Of a stretch of DNA of 19,512 nt, positions 13,800 to 19,512 are shown in pieces. Each line of letters begins with the position of its first letter. Positions within the stretch are counted from its first letter, which is position 1. The position numbers and the translations under genes are program-made. The notes under the pieces were generated by a model that worked only from the letters and a program-made list of their open reading frames with translations, had not been told where the DNA came from and searched no databases. This DNA is from JAZRGE01 sp045644025 (GTDB lineage: Bacteria > Bacillota > Clostridia > Oscillospirales > Acutalibacteraceae), in NCBI GenBank assembly GCA_045644025.1, contig JAZRGE010000110.1, positions 1-19,512 of the forward strand, written 5' to 3'.

Positions 13800-13827
13800 G
13801 CGCACCAAAGTCTTGGTGCGCTTTTTT
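13800..13827 (+). terminator. Terminator of hpt
   Basis: A 9-bp perfect stem GCGCACCAA/TTGGTGCGC (13800-13808 with 13813-13821), loop AGTC, then six T. Confidence 0.92.
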
Positions 13828-13838
13828 ATATATTGCCC

Positions 13839-13867
13839 TTGAAAAAGCGGGAAACTTATGCTATTCT
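13839..13867 (+). promoter_or_regulatory. Promoter of nagB
   Basis: TTGAAA (13839-13844), 17-nt spacer ending in TGC (extended -10), TATTCT (13862-13867). Confidence 0.7.
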
Positions 13868-13874
13868 TAATGCA

Positions 13875-13897
13875 TCGGCAAATGCCGAATCTTTTTT
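13875..13897 (+). terminator. Small hairpin plus U-run in the nagB leader
   Basis: TCGGC/GCCGA (13875-13879 with 13884-13888), loop AAAT, followed two bases later by six T. The 5-bp stem is short, but it lies between the promoter and the ribosome site, so it could act as a weak attenuator. Confidence 0.35.
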
Positions 13898-13914
13898 GCA
13901 AAGGAAAATGAAAT

Positions 13915-14625
13915 ATGAAATTTATCACTGTAGAAAATTATCAGCAGCTCAGCACCATTGCTGCAAATATTATTGCCGCTCAGGTCACCTTGAAGCCCAA
14001 CTGTGTTCTGGGCCTTGCCACAGGATCTTCTCCTCTCGGCACCTATGCCAAGCTGGCCGAGAAGTGCGATGCAGGTGAGCTGGATTTTTCCGATGTCACC
14101 TCTGTGAATCTGGATGAATACGTGGGCCTTGATGGATCTAACGACCAGAGCTATCGCTATTTTATGGATACTAATCTTTTCTCCAAGATCAATATAGATA
14201 GGGAAAAGACCTACGTGCCCAACGGCTGTGCAAAGGATCTTGCCGCAGAGGGCGAAAGGTACGATAATCTTATTAAAGAGCTGGGAGGCACCGATCTTCA
14301 GCTTCTGGGAATCGGCCTGGATGGTCACATCGGCTTCAACGAGCCCGACGACGCCTTCACAAAAGGCACACACGAAGTGGAGCTTGATCCTTCCACGATC
14401 GAGGCTAACGCCAGATTCTTCCAGTCTATCGATGATGTGCCCAAGAGTGCTATCACAATGGGTATGGGTGCCATTATGCAGGCCAAGAAGGTGCTTCTTA
14501 TAGCCAACGGCGCTGCCAAGAAGGATATTCTTATGAAGGCTTTCTATGGCCCCATCACACCCCAGGTTCCTGCTTCTATTCTGCAGCTCCATAATGATGT
14601 TACAGTCATCTTTAGTGAAAACTAA
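13915..14625 (+). CDS. nagB: Glucosamine-6-phosphate deaminase
   Basis: This 236-residue enzyme converts glucosamine-6-phosphate to fructose-6-phosphate and ammonia, feeding amino sugars into glycolysis. Phosphate-binding GLATGSSP is at 33-40; NLDEYVGL carries the catalytic D67; GLDGHIGFNEP at 134-144 contains D136, H138 and E143, the catalytic relay of the family. ITMGMGAIMQAKKVLLIANG near the C-terminus is also characteristic. The length matches the short Firmicute form and is shorter than the allosteric E. coli enzyme, so strong allosteric control by GlcNAc-6-P is not expected. Start: AAGGAA is eight to nine bases upstream of the ATG. No nagA or transporter gene adjoins. Confidence 0.96.
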   Translation: MKFITVENYQQLSTIAANIIAAQVTLKPNCVLGLATGSSPLGTYAKLAEKCDAGELDFSDVTSVNLDEYVGLDGSNDQSYRYFMDTNLFSKINIDREKTYVPNGCAKDLAAEGERYDNLIKELGGTDLQLLGIGLDGHIGFNEPDDAFTKGTHEVELDPSTIEANARFFQSIDDVPKSAITMGMGAIMQAKKVLLIANGAAKKDILMKAFYGPITPQVPASILQLHNDVTVIFSEN

Positions 14626-14644
14626 TAAATAAAGGAACATAATC

Positions 14645-14679
14645 AGGGCAAAGCATAGCGCTTTGCCCTAAATTTTTTT
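14645..14679 (+). terminator. Terminator of nagB
   Basis: A 10-bp stem AGGGCAAAGC/GCTTTGCCCT (14645-14654 with 14660-14669), loop ATAGC, then AAA and seven T. Confidence 0.92.
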
Positions 14680-14695
14680 ATTTGTGAAAATAGGC

Positions 14696-14724
14696 TTGTT
14701 TTTTGGCGAAATATGTGATAGTAT
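14696..14724 (+). promoter_or_regulatory. Promoter of the glycine riboswitch transcript
   Basis: TTGTTT (14696-14701), 17-nt spacer ending TGA (extended -10), TAGTAT (14719-14724). Transcription would start around 14731, just before the first aptamer. Confidence 0.6.
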
Positions 14725-14743
14725 GCTATAGACAAATCTGGAT

Positions 14744-14968
14744 GAAGTTTGCGGGAGATGCGCTTGCGCAGCCGAAGAAGTAATACTTTCAGGCTCCTTT
14801 TGGGAAAGACCGTGAACAGACAGAACTTTGGAGAATCCCATTAAATTGGGTGCCGAAGGGGCAAAGCTTTAGGCTAATCTCTCAGGCAAAAGGACAAAGT
14901 GCAAAACATTATTTCATCTCTTAAGATGGATTTCGTTTTGTGCGGAATCCATCTTATTTTATTTTTTT
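14744..14968 (+). promoter_or_regulatory. Tandem glycine riboswitch with terminator platform
   Basis: Two glycine aptamers are recognisable from their conserved cores. Aptamer 1 (about 14744-14818) has GCGGGAGA, GCCGAAGAAG, CAGGCTCC and GACCGTGAACAGA. Aptamer 2 (about 14823-14903) has TTTGGAGAATCCC, GGGTGCCGAAGGGGC, AGGCTAATCTCTCAGGC and AAAAGGACAAAG. P1 of aptamer 2 is ACTTTG (14825-14830) with CAAAGT (14895-14900). The platform is a 14-bp terminator (14922-14935 with 14943-14956) and T tract to 14968. A competing antiterminator is possible: 14899-14907 with 14935-14943 around a small hairpin at 14915-14928. Because it uses the last two P1 bases, ligand binding should favour termination. The gene controlled is an alanine/glycine symporter. 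Confidence 0.93.
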
Positions 14969-14980
14969 GGAGGAAGAAAA

Positions 14981-16507
14981 ATGATTTTGGAACAGATCGA
15001 AAAGATCAACGGCGTTATCAACGATTTTGTTTGGGTTAAGATCGGTTTGGTAATGCTTATCGGCACAGGTATTCTTATGACTTGTTGCACAAAGTTTTTT
15101 CAGGTGAGCCATCTGGCCCATTGGTGGAAGAACACTATAGGCAGCCTTTTTAAGAAGGAAGTTATTGCTCACAGCAAAGATAAGGCTTCTATTTCGCCCT
15201 TCCAGGCACTGTGTACTGCATTGGCCGCCACCGTTGGCACAGGTAACATCGCCGGTGTGGCCGCCGCTATTTGCATCGGTGGTGCAGGTGCTGTTTTCTG
15301 GATGTGGATTGCAGCCTTCTTTGGCATGATGACCAACTATTCCGAAAACGTATTAGGCCTTTATTTCCGTCGCAAGAATTCTAAAGGCGAATGGTCGGGC
15401 GGTGCGATGTACTATCTGCGTGATGGCCTCGGCTCCAAGAAATATTGCAAGTGGATCGGCATCGTGCTGGCTATTCTTTTCTCTATCTTCACAATGCTTG
15501 CTTCCTTTGGTATCGGAAGCATGGGTCAGGTAAACAAGATCGTTGCCAACGTGGCCGCCGCTTTTGATATTCCTGCACTCTCTTCCGTTCAGGTGCTGGG
15601 CGGTATCTCCCTTTATAACATCATCATAGGTGTTGTAGTTATGGCGCTCACAGCTCTTATCGTCCTTGGAGGCCTTAAGAGGATTGCCAACGTAGCCGAG
15701 AAGATCGTGCCTTTTATGGTTGTGCTTTTCGTGGCAGGCGGCCTTGTGATCATTGGTGTTAACTATCAGAACATAATCCCTGCAAACAAGGCAATCTTTG
15801 TTAACGCTTTCAGCCCCGAAGCTTTCGTGGGCGGCGGTATCGGTGGTGTCATCGTTGCTATGACCAACGGTTTCAAGCGTGGCGTTTTCTCCAATGAAGC
15901 AGGTCTCGGTTCTTCTGTTATGGTTCACTCCAACTCCAATATTAAGGAACCTGTTAAGCAGGGTATGTGGGGCATCTTCGAAGTGTTTGCAGATACAATG
16001 GTTGTCTGCACCATGACAGCCCTCGTTGTTCTCACTTCCGGTGTGTTTAATAATCAGACAGGCGAAATTGCCGAAGGCCTCACCGATGCTACCTTGGTGG
16101 GCGGCGCCTTCAATGCCGTGTTCCCTTGGGGCGGTATGGGTGCTAAATTTATTGCTATTGCAATGTTCCTTTTTGCATTCACCACAATCCTTGGTTGGTC
16201 TCACTATGGCTCCAAGGCTTGGGAATATCTCTTTGGAGCAAAGTCGGTTGCCGTGTTTAAGGTTATTCACGTTTGCACCATCATCTTCGGCGCTGTGATG
16301 ACTTCTTCTCTGGCTTGGGATATTTCGGATACCTTCAACGGCCTTATGATGATCCCCAACCTTATCGGTGTGGTTGTGCTCTTCCCGTTGGTTGCTAAAA
16401 TCACTAAGAACTATGTGATGAGAAGGATCGCAAAGAAGGATGTTGCACCTGTTCTTTCCTATGATGCCGATATCCAGGATGAAGCCGCTGCAAATCTCGA
16501 TGAGTAA
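14981..16507 (+). CDS. Alanine/glycine:cation symporter (AGCS family)
   Basis: This 508-residue integral membrane protein of the AGCS family has about 11 hydrophobic spans. Diagnostic segments are ALAATVGTGNIAGVAAAI (first signature, with the substrate/ion-binding GTGN), FFGMMTNYSENVLGLYFR, GGAMYYLRDGLG, and FSNEAGLGSSVMVHS. It imports alanine or glycine with sodium or protons. A GGAGGAAG ribosome site lies seven to nine bases before the ATG and right after the riboswitch terminator T tract. Control by a glycine riboswitch argues that glycine is a real substrate. The soluble C-terminal tail (about 485-508) is acidic. A terminator follows directly, so it is a single-gene unit. Confidence 0.95.
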   Translation: MILEQIEKINGVINDFVWVKIGLVMLIGTGILMTCCTKFFQVSHLAHWWKNTIGSLFKKEVIAHSKDKASISPFQALCTALAATVGTGNIAGVAAAICIGGAGAVFWMWIAAFFGMMTNYSENVLGLYFRRKNSKGEWSGGAMYYLRDGLGSKKYCKWIGIVLAILFSIFTMLASFGIGSMGQVNKIVANVAAAFDIPALSSVQVLGGISLYNIIIGVVVMALTALIVLGGLKRIANVAEKIVPFMVVLFVAGGLVIIGVNYQNIIPANKAIFVNAFSPEAFVGGGIGGVIVAMTNGFKRGVFSNEAGLGSSVMVHSNSNIKEPVKQGMWGIFEVFADTMVVCTMTALVVLTSGVFNNQTGEIAEGLTDATLVGGAFNAVFPWGGMGAKFIAIAMFLFAFTTILGWSHYGSKAWEYLFGAKSVAVFKVIHVCTIIFGAVMTSSLAWDISDTFNGLMMIPNLIGVVVLFPLVAKITKNYVMRRIAKKDVAPVLSYDADIQDEAAANLDE

Positions 16508-16513
16508 AATTTT

Positions 16514-16544
16514 TCTCCTGCCGCTTTTGCGGCAGGAGATTTTT
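16514..16544 (+). terminator. Terminator of the symporter gene
   Basis: An 11-bp perfect stem (16514-16524 with 16529-16539), TTTT loop, then a T run. Confidence 0.93.
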
Positions 16545-16545
16545 G

Positions 16546-16574
16546 TTGAAAAAAGAATGTTTTTATGCTAAAAT
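16546..16574 (+). promoter_or_regulatory. Promoter of the DUF2500 gene
   Basis: TTGAAA (16546-16551), 17-nt spacer ending TGC (extended -10), TAAAAT (16569-16574). It starts two bases after the preceding terminator T run. Confidence 0.78.
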
Positions 16575-16601
16575 ATTGATGAATTAAGCGGAGGTGTTGT
16601 T

Positions 16602-16985
16602 GTGAAATTGATGTTTGGAATGAACTCGCTTATGCCCACCATGATGCTGGTGGCTCTTATTCCTTTTTGCTTGGTTTTCGGCCTTATGGTTTTTGTGATC
16701 GTGATGAAATTCCGCCAGATAAGAAAAGACGATAAATCACCCAGGCTTTCGGTGGATGCTGTTGTGGTGGCCAAAAGAATGGAAGTTTCGGGATATGGCC
16801 ATAGCAGAAACAGCAGTTTTCACACAACGTCAACTCGCACCACATATTTTGCCACTTTCCAGGTGAGCAGCGGAGATAGAATGGAACTGCATCTCGGCCC
16901 TTATGATTATGGTATGCTTGCCGAGGGCGATTCGGGAATTCTCGAATTTCAGGGTTCCAGATTTTTAAGTTTTTCTCGCAAATAA
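16602..16985 (+). CDS. DUF2500 family membrane protein
   Basis: A 127-residue protein with one N-terminal membrane span (about 13-36) and a soluble domain. The domain reads LSVDAVVVAKRMEVSG, a His/Ser/Asn/Thr-rich loop (GHSRNSSFHTTSTRTT), then YFATFQVSSGDRMEL, YGMLAEGDSGILEFQGSRFLSF. This is the DUF2500 pattern: two beta hairpins around a variable low-complexity loop, then E-x-G-M-L-x-x-GD-x-G. Function is unknown. The GTG start at 16602 has GCGGAGGTG six bases upstream; the internal ATG at 16611 lacks a matching site. It is monocistronic, between its own promoter and terminator. Confidence 0.85.
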   Translation: MKLMFGMNSLMPTMMLVALIPFCLVFGLMVFVIVMKFRQIRKDDKSPRLSVDAVVVAKRMEVSGYGHSRNSSFHTTSTRTTYFATFQVSSGDRMELHLGPYDYGMLAEGDSGILEFQGSRFLSFSRK

Positions 16986-16987
16986 TT

Positions 16988-17013
16988 AAAAGGCCGCGTT
17001 TGCGGCCTTTTTT
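16988..17013 (+). terminator. Terminator of the DUF2500 gene
   Basis: Stem AAAAGGCCGC/GCGGCCTTTT (16988-16997 with 17002-17011), loop GTTT, T run. Confidence 0.92.
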
Positions 17014-17063
17014 ATTGCATATATAGATCATTTTGGGAAACAATATTCCCGGATGGTGATAAA

Positions 17064-17432
17064 ATGGAAACAGCAAGAAATATTATAACAGCGTTCCTTG
17101 TCGGCGGTGGCCTCTGCCTAATAGGGCAGATATTTATTGATTACACAAACCTTAAGCCTGCAAGAATCTTGGTGGCCTACGTGGTGGGCGGAGTGGTGCT
17201 CACGGGGCTTGGGGTTTATGAATATTTGGTGGATTTTGCAGGGGCGGGTGCCACGGTGCCTCTCTCAGGATTCGGATATTCTCTGGCTAAGGGTGTGGAA
17301 AAAGCAGTGGCGGAGCACGGCTTGTTGGGTGCGCTGGCAGGTGGGCTCACAGCCACGGCGGCAGGAATCACGGCAGCAGTGCTTTTTGGCGTGCTGGCAG
17401 CGCTTATCACCAAGCCCAAGCCTAAATCCTAA
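17064..17432 (+). CDS. spoVAE: Stage V sporulation protein AE (SpoVAE)
   Basis: This 122-residue protein has three to four hydrophobic helices and the family pattern AFLVGGGLCLIGQIFIDYT, PARILVAYVVGGVVL, FAGAGATVPLSGFGYSLAKG and GGLTATAAGITAAV. SpoVA proteins form the channel that moves dipicolinic acid into the forespore and releases it at germination; AE is a small membrane subunit. In most spore-formers spoVAC and spoVAD are adjacent, but here AE stands alone, so partners must be elsewhere. The ribosome site is GGATGGTGA just before ATAAAATG. A sigma-G-like promoter is only suggestive (GCATA at 17017 and CAATATT at 17041). Its TAA overlaps the stop of the opposite-strand gene. Confidence 0.92.
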   Translation: METARNIITAFLVGGGLCLIGQIFIDYTNLKPARILVAYVVGGVVLTGLGVYEYLVDFAGAGATVPLSGFGYSLAKGVEKAVAEHGLLGALAGGLTATAAGITAAVLFGVLAALITKPKPKS

Positions 17433-18082
17433 GGCAGATTCACAAGCTCTTCTGCCTGCAATATAGAGCCGATATCCACAAGCGGAAGGCCTGAAAAACA
17501 CTTTATACCAAAGCCCTGCTTTTTAATAAATTCGGCAATTTCCTTGTGATTGGGATGGAGAGTGATGTCTCCGTTGAAAATAATATCATTTCCCACGGCA
17601 CCTCCGCAGCCGCCAATGAAGCCGTGGTTGTGCCCGGGCAGGGAAATATCCCCTTGGGACACGAGCAAAACGTCTATGCTTTTCTTTTTAAGGGCTTTAT
17701 ATATCCCCATATCCTGAGTGATGAACCCATTGCCTACGGGCAGAAGATTGCATCGGGTGAAGCCTTGCCTTACATCAATTATTTCGCAGCCGATCTTTTC
17801 CGCTTCTTGGAGCAGGGAAGGGTCGGTGATTTTTATATTGTGTATAAAATATTTTTCGGTCACCACCGCGCAAAGGGCCGCACAATCGGGATAATTTGGC
17901 CCGGTGAGCGCGGCTTTTATAACTCGTCCGTCGGGTAGGGGGCAGAGTGCTAAATCGGCGTGAGAGCAAACGACGGCATAGATATCAGGATTGTTGGGTG
18001 TTGGCACGGCCTTTCGACCGCCTTTCTCTATCCATTCCGTTACTTGCGGATGTGCAGCGTGGGAAAGATAAACGTATTTCAT
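17429..18082 (-). CDS. DUF6873 (GME-fold-like) protein
   Basis: This 217-residue protein resembles the DUF6873 family, named for a GME (guanidine-modifying enzyme) fold like that of amidinotransferases and arginine deiminases. Characteristic segments are GNGFITQDMGIYKALKKK, VSQGDISLPGHNHGFIGG, GGAVGNDIIFNGDITLHPN and FSGLPLVDIGSIL. A catalytic Cys/His pair like that of active guanidine enzymes cannot be assigned confidently: GFIGGCGG contains a cysteine and GHNH histidines, but equivalence is unproven. No signal peptide or membrane span. It begins one base after the PHP gene's stop, hence one operon. The family name is from memory, so moderate confidence. Confidence 0.7.
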   Translation of the reverse strand: MKYVYLSHAAHPQVTEWIEKGGRKAVPTPNNPDIYAVVCSHADLALCPLPDGRVIKAALTGPNYPDCAALCAVVTEKYFIHNIKITDPSLLQEAEKIGCEIIDVRQGFTRCNLLPVGNGFITQDMGIYKALKKKSIDVLLVSQGDISLPGHNHGFIGGCGGAVGNDIIFNGDITLHPNHKEIAEFIKKQGFGIKCFSGLPLVDIGSILQAEELVNLP

Positions 18083-18083
18083 T

Positions 18084-18758
18084 TTATTCCCCTTGGGTCT
18101 TGTGGATTTTATAATTTTTAGCTTTTATCATTTCGCAAAGCATAAATTCATCGGCAGGAAGGGTAGGGAACAACATAGCAGCTGTACCAACGGCGTGGTA
18201 GTAGTGGCAATCGGAGCCTGCGGTGGGGATGAGATTGTTTTCGGCGCAATAAGTCTCGGCCAGATCATTGTGGCTGTCGTGCCCGGCGTGTCCGTTGAAT
18301 ATTTCCATTCCGTCCAGATATAATGCTTCGGCAGGCGCGCAGGGATTTCTGAAAGGATGAGCCTGCACTATCAGAATACCGTTTGCATCGGCAAAACGGC
18401 GGAAATCTTTAAGGGTGCTTTTATAAATAAAGGGGGTTTCAGCAATCAATTTTGGGGAAATGCCCAGCAGAAGATAATCGTTGGGCGAATCCGGGAATCT
18501 TATTTCGGAGCCAAAATATATTTTAACACCCAGCTTCTCACCTGCATTGAGCGCGGCTTTGTAGCCTGCCATCAGATAATCAACACTTTCTTCCCAACAG
18601 GGCTTATCTATTACAGCGCTTAGATGATCTGTGATCACAATGCCATCGTAGTCGGCATCCTTATAAAGCTGAACTATCTCCGCCGCAGGCACTTTGCCGC
18701 AGCAACTGGATTCATCGGTGTGGCAATGAAGCTCAATCTTAAACATATTCCCCAACAT
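18084..18758 (-). CDS. PHP-domain phosphoesterase-like protein
   Basis: This 224-residue protein has the PHP fold. Metal ligands are visible: H11 and H13 (ELHCHTDES), D and H in GIVITDHLS, the glutamate in YFGSEIRFP, the histidine in VQAHPFRNP, and D and H in TAGSDCHYY. That set covers the usual three-metal site of PHP phosphoesterases, related to histidinol phosphatase and RNase AM-type nucleases. The substrate is unknown. The start is placed at the second in-frame ATG (18758), because AAAGGAG lies nine bases before it; the first ATG (18767) directly abuts the ribosome site. It is first gene of a two-gene operon with the DUF6873 protein. Confidence 0.85.
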   Translation of the reverse strand: MLGNMFKIELHCHTDESSCCGKVPAAEIVQLYKDADYDGIVITDHLSAVIDKPCWEESVDYLMAGYKAALNAGEKLGVKIYFGSEIRFPDSPNDYLLLGISPKLIAETPFIYKSTLKDFRRFADANGILIVQAHPFRNPCAPAEALYLDGMEIFNGHAGHDSHNDLAETYCAENNLIPTAGSDCHYYHAVGTAAMLFPTLPADEFMLCEMIKAKNYKIHKTQGE

Positions 18759-18781
18759 AATAAGCATCTCCTTTTACTTGT

Positions 18782-18790
18782 AGTATATCA
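18782..18790 (-). promoter_or_regulatory. Extended -10 of the PHP-DUF6873 operon
   Basis: On the minus strand TGATATACT: TATACT (plus 18782-18787) preceded by TGA, with no convincing -35. It is 24 nt upstream of the start at 18758. Confidence 0.55.
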
Positions 18791-18858
18791 CATAATCTTA
18801 TTTAACGCTATGCATTTATAAAATAATCTCAAAAATATGAGTTCCATATGAAATACAT

Positions 18859-18889
18859 AAAAAGCAGCCCACCCGATAGGGTGAACTGC
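18859..18889 (-). terminator. Terminator of tRNA-Arg(TCT)
   Basis: Minus-strand stem GCAGTTCACCC/GGGTGGGCTGC (plus 18879-18889 with 18864-18874, two G-U pairs) ending in five T; begins eight bases after the tRNA 3' end. Confidence 0.88.
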
Positions 18890-18896
18890 CTTATGT

Positions 18897-18973
<77 letters not shown>

Positions 18974-18991
18974 TTATCTCGAACATTTTGA

Positions 18992-19020
18992 ATTATATCA
19001 CAGCAGTTTCAGATTTACAA
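18992..19020 (-). promoter_or_regulatory. Promoter of tRNA-Arg(TCT)
   Basis: Minus strand TTGTAA (plus 19015-19020), 17-nt spacer ending TGA, perfect TATAAT (plus 18992-18997), 18 nt before the tRNA 5' end, the same geometry as the tRNA-Arg(CCG) promoter. Confidence 0.85.
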
Positions 19021-19073
19021 CAAGAATTTTTCAAAAGATACATAATTTTTTTAGATAAATTAGGGGCAAATGC

Positions 19074-19110
19074 AAAAAAACCGCAAAAAAGTGGCTGCTA
19101 CGCAAAAAAA
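19074..19110. other. Phased A-tracts upstream of tRNA-Met-Glu promoter
   Basis: Three runs of A (19074-19080, 19085-19090, 19104-19110), each preceded by GC, with centres about 10.5 and 19.5 bp apart. Near-helical phasing suggests bent DNA or UP-element-like sequence just before the -35 at 19115. Confidence 0.55.
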
Positions 19111-19114
19111 TCTA

Positions 19115-19143
19115 TTGACTTTTGGAAATCATAATATTATAAT
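19115..19143 (+). promoter_or_regulatory. Promoter of tRNA-Met-tRNA-Glu
   Basis: TTGACT (19115-19120), 17-nt spacer, perfect TATAAT (19138-19143), 21 nt before tRNA-Met. Confidence 0.9.
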
Positions 19144-19164
19144 AACAAGGCTGTGATTTTTTAT

Positions 19165-19241
19165 GGCGGTATAGCTCAGCTGGCTAGAGCATTCGGTTCA
19201 TACCCGAAGTGTCGTTGGTTCAAATCCGACTACCGCTACCA
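19165..19241 (+). tRNA. tRNA-Met (anticodon CAT)
   Basis: A 77-nt cloverleaf: acceptor GGCGGTA/TACCGCT (G-U first pair), anticodon stem TTCGG/CCGAA with loop TTCATAC, CAT at 19199-19201, T loop TTCAAAT, encoded CCA. The paired first position argues against an initiator tRNA; elongator Met is likely, although a lysidine-modified tRNA-Ile2 has the same gene anticodon and cannot be ruled out by eye. Confidence 0.92.
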
Positions 19242-19262
19242 AAGAGCGATAATATCGCTCTT
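19242..19262 (+). other. Hairpin in the tRNA-Met-tRNA-Glu spacer
   Basis: A perfect 9-bp inverted repeat (19242-19250 with 19254-19262, loop AAT) fills nearly all of the spacer. There is no T run, so it is probably a processing structure and not a terminator. Confidence 0.6.
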
Positions 19263-19265
19263 CAT

Positions 19266-19340
19266 GGCCCGGTGGTCAAGCGGTTAAGACACCGCCCTTT
19301 CACGGCGGTAACACGGGTTCGATTCCCGTCCGGGTCACCA
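19266..19340 (+). tRNA. tRNA-Glu (anticodon TTC)
   Basis: A 75-nt cloverleaf: acceptor GGCCCGG/CCGGGTC, anticodon stem CCGCC/GGCGG with loop CTTTCAC placing TTC at 19299-19301, T arm ACGGG-TTCGATT-CCCGT, encoded CCA. Co-transcribed with tRNA-Met. Confidence 0.96.
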
Positions 19341-19347
19341 AACACTT

Positions 19348-19396
19348 GATATCCGAACTAATCTATGAAGATGGTTTAGTTTGGGTATCTTTTTTT
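19348..19396 (+). terminator. Terminator of the tRNA-Met-Glu unit
   Basis: A 14-bp stem with two G-U pairs (19348-19361 with 19376-19389), a 14-nt loop and seven T. Confidence 0.82.
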
Positions 19397-19416
19397 CTTA
19401 TCAATAAGTAAATAGC

Positions 19417-19459
19417 AAAAAAGACGGTAGTAACTTTGATTTGTTACTACCGTCTTTTT
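19417..19459. terminator. Bidirectional terminator at the right edge
   Basis: A long perfect stem (about 19418-19434 with 19443-19459) with A and T runs on either side. It should terminate the minus-strand gene entering from the right. Confidence 0.85.
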
Positions 19460-19477
19460 ATGTATGGTTATGAGATT

Positions 19478-19512
19478 TTAATCTTCAAGATATTTCATCC
19501 ACATATCCTGCC
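19478..19512 (-). CDS. 3' end of a minus-strand gene (partial)
   Basis: The minus strand reads QDMWMKYLED and TAA (plus 19478-19480) up to the window edge, 18 nt before a strong terminator. Only ten residues are visible, so the product cannot be named. The gene is inferred from the open frame and terminator position. Confidence 0.45.
   Translation of the reverse strand, partial: QDMWMKYLED

Noticed and set aside
15353..16270. A 305-codon minus-strand frame opposite the symporter.
   Set aside because: Composition (many His, Asn, Cys) is that of an antisense shadow, and the plus-strand AGCS protein is certain.
19242..19262. Terminator between tRNA-Met and tRNA-Glu.
   Set aside because: A perfect hairpin but no T run follows, and tRNA-Glu has no promoter of its own in the 24-nt spacer.

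Overview
The window looks like chromosomal core sequence of an anaerobic, spore-forming, Gram-positive member of the Clostridia, probably an Oscillospiraceae/Ruminococcaceae-type gut bacterium. This placement is inferred from gene content and style. A lone SpoVAE-type gene points to sporulation. There is an FtsK/SpoIIIE translocase, a cobalamin-dependent methionine synthase whose reactivation domain is a separate protein, a glycine riboswitch in front of an AGCS symporter, and consistently strong AGGAGG-type ribosome sites with consensus sigma-A promoters (mostly -35/N17/-10). I see no plasmid, phage or transposase genes and no CRISPR array.

Layout. (1) 1-1850, plus strand: the 3' part of an orotate-phosphoribosyltransferase-like gene, a HAD phosphatase and an NTP (cytidylyl)transferase, closed by a terminator. 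(2) 1909-6134, plus: inorganic pyrophosphatase, FtsK, a ComEC-like metallo-beta-lactamase-fold hydrolase and a DUF3006 protein, the last three overlapping. (3) 6147-6941: a minus-strand DUF378 membrane protein and an unrecognised plus-strand gene. (4) 6938-7504: tRNA-Arg(CCG) with a consensus promoter and a terminator, then about 400 bp of non-coding, hairpin-rich repeat DNA. This DNA holds a second copy of the tRNA 3' end and a run of six short hairpins, and its end supplies the -35 box of the next gene. (5) 7505-8957, plus: an unrecognised two-TM protein and a sugar isomerase/epimerase-like TIM barrel.

(6) 8990-13057, minus: a one-carbon/methionine operon in the order metF, stand-alone MetH reactivation domain, metH core, small membrane protein. 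MetF makes 5-methyl-THF, MetH uses it to methylate homocysteine, and the separate activation domain would re-methylate oxidised cobalamin. (7) 13170-14679, plus: hypoxanthine phosphoribosyltransferase and glucosamine-6-phosphate deaminase, each with its own promoter and terminator. (8) 14696-16544: tandem glycine riboswitch controlling an alanine/glycine:cation symporter. (9) 16546-17432, plus: a DUF2500 membrane protein and SpoVAE. (10) 17429-18758, minus: PHP-domain phosphoesterase followed by a DUF6873-type protein, convergent with spoVAE and sharing overlapping stop codons. (11) 18859-19512: tRNA-Arg(TCT) on minus, tRNA-Met(CAT) and tRNA-Glu(TTC) on plus, and the last codons of a minus-strand gene.

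Most of the window is ordinary housekeeping. The parts most worth a second look are the tRNA-Arg-linked hairpin array (7101-7460), the PRTase-like protein with a degenerate PRPP loop at the left edge, the split methionine synthase operon, and the glycine riboswitch, whose pairings suggest an OFF switch.
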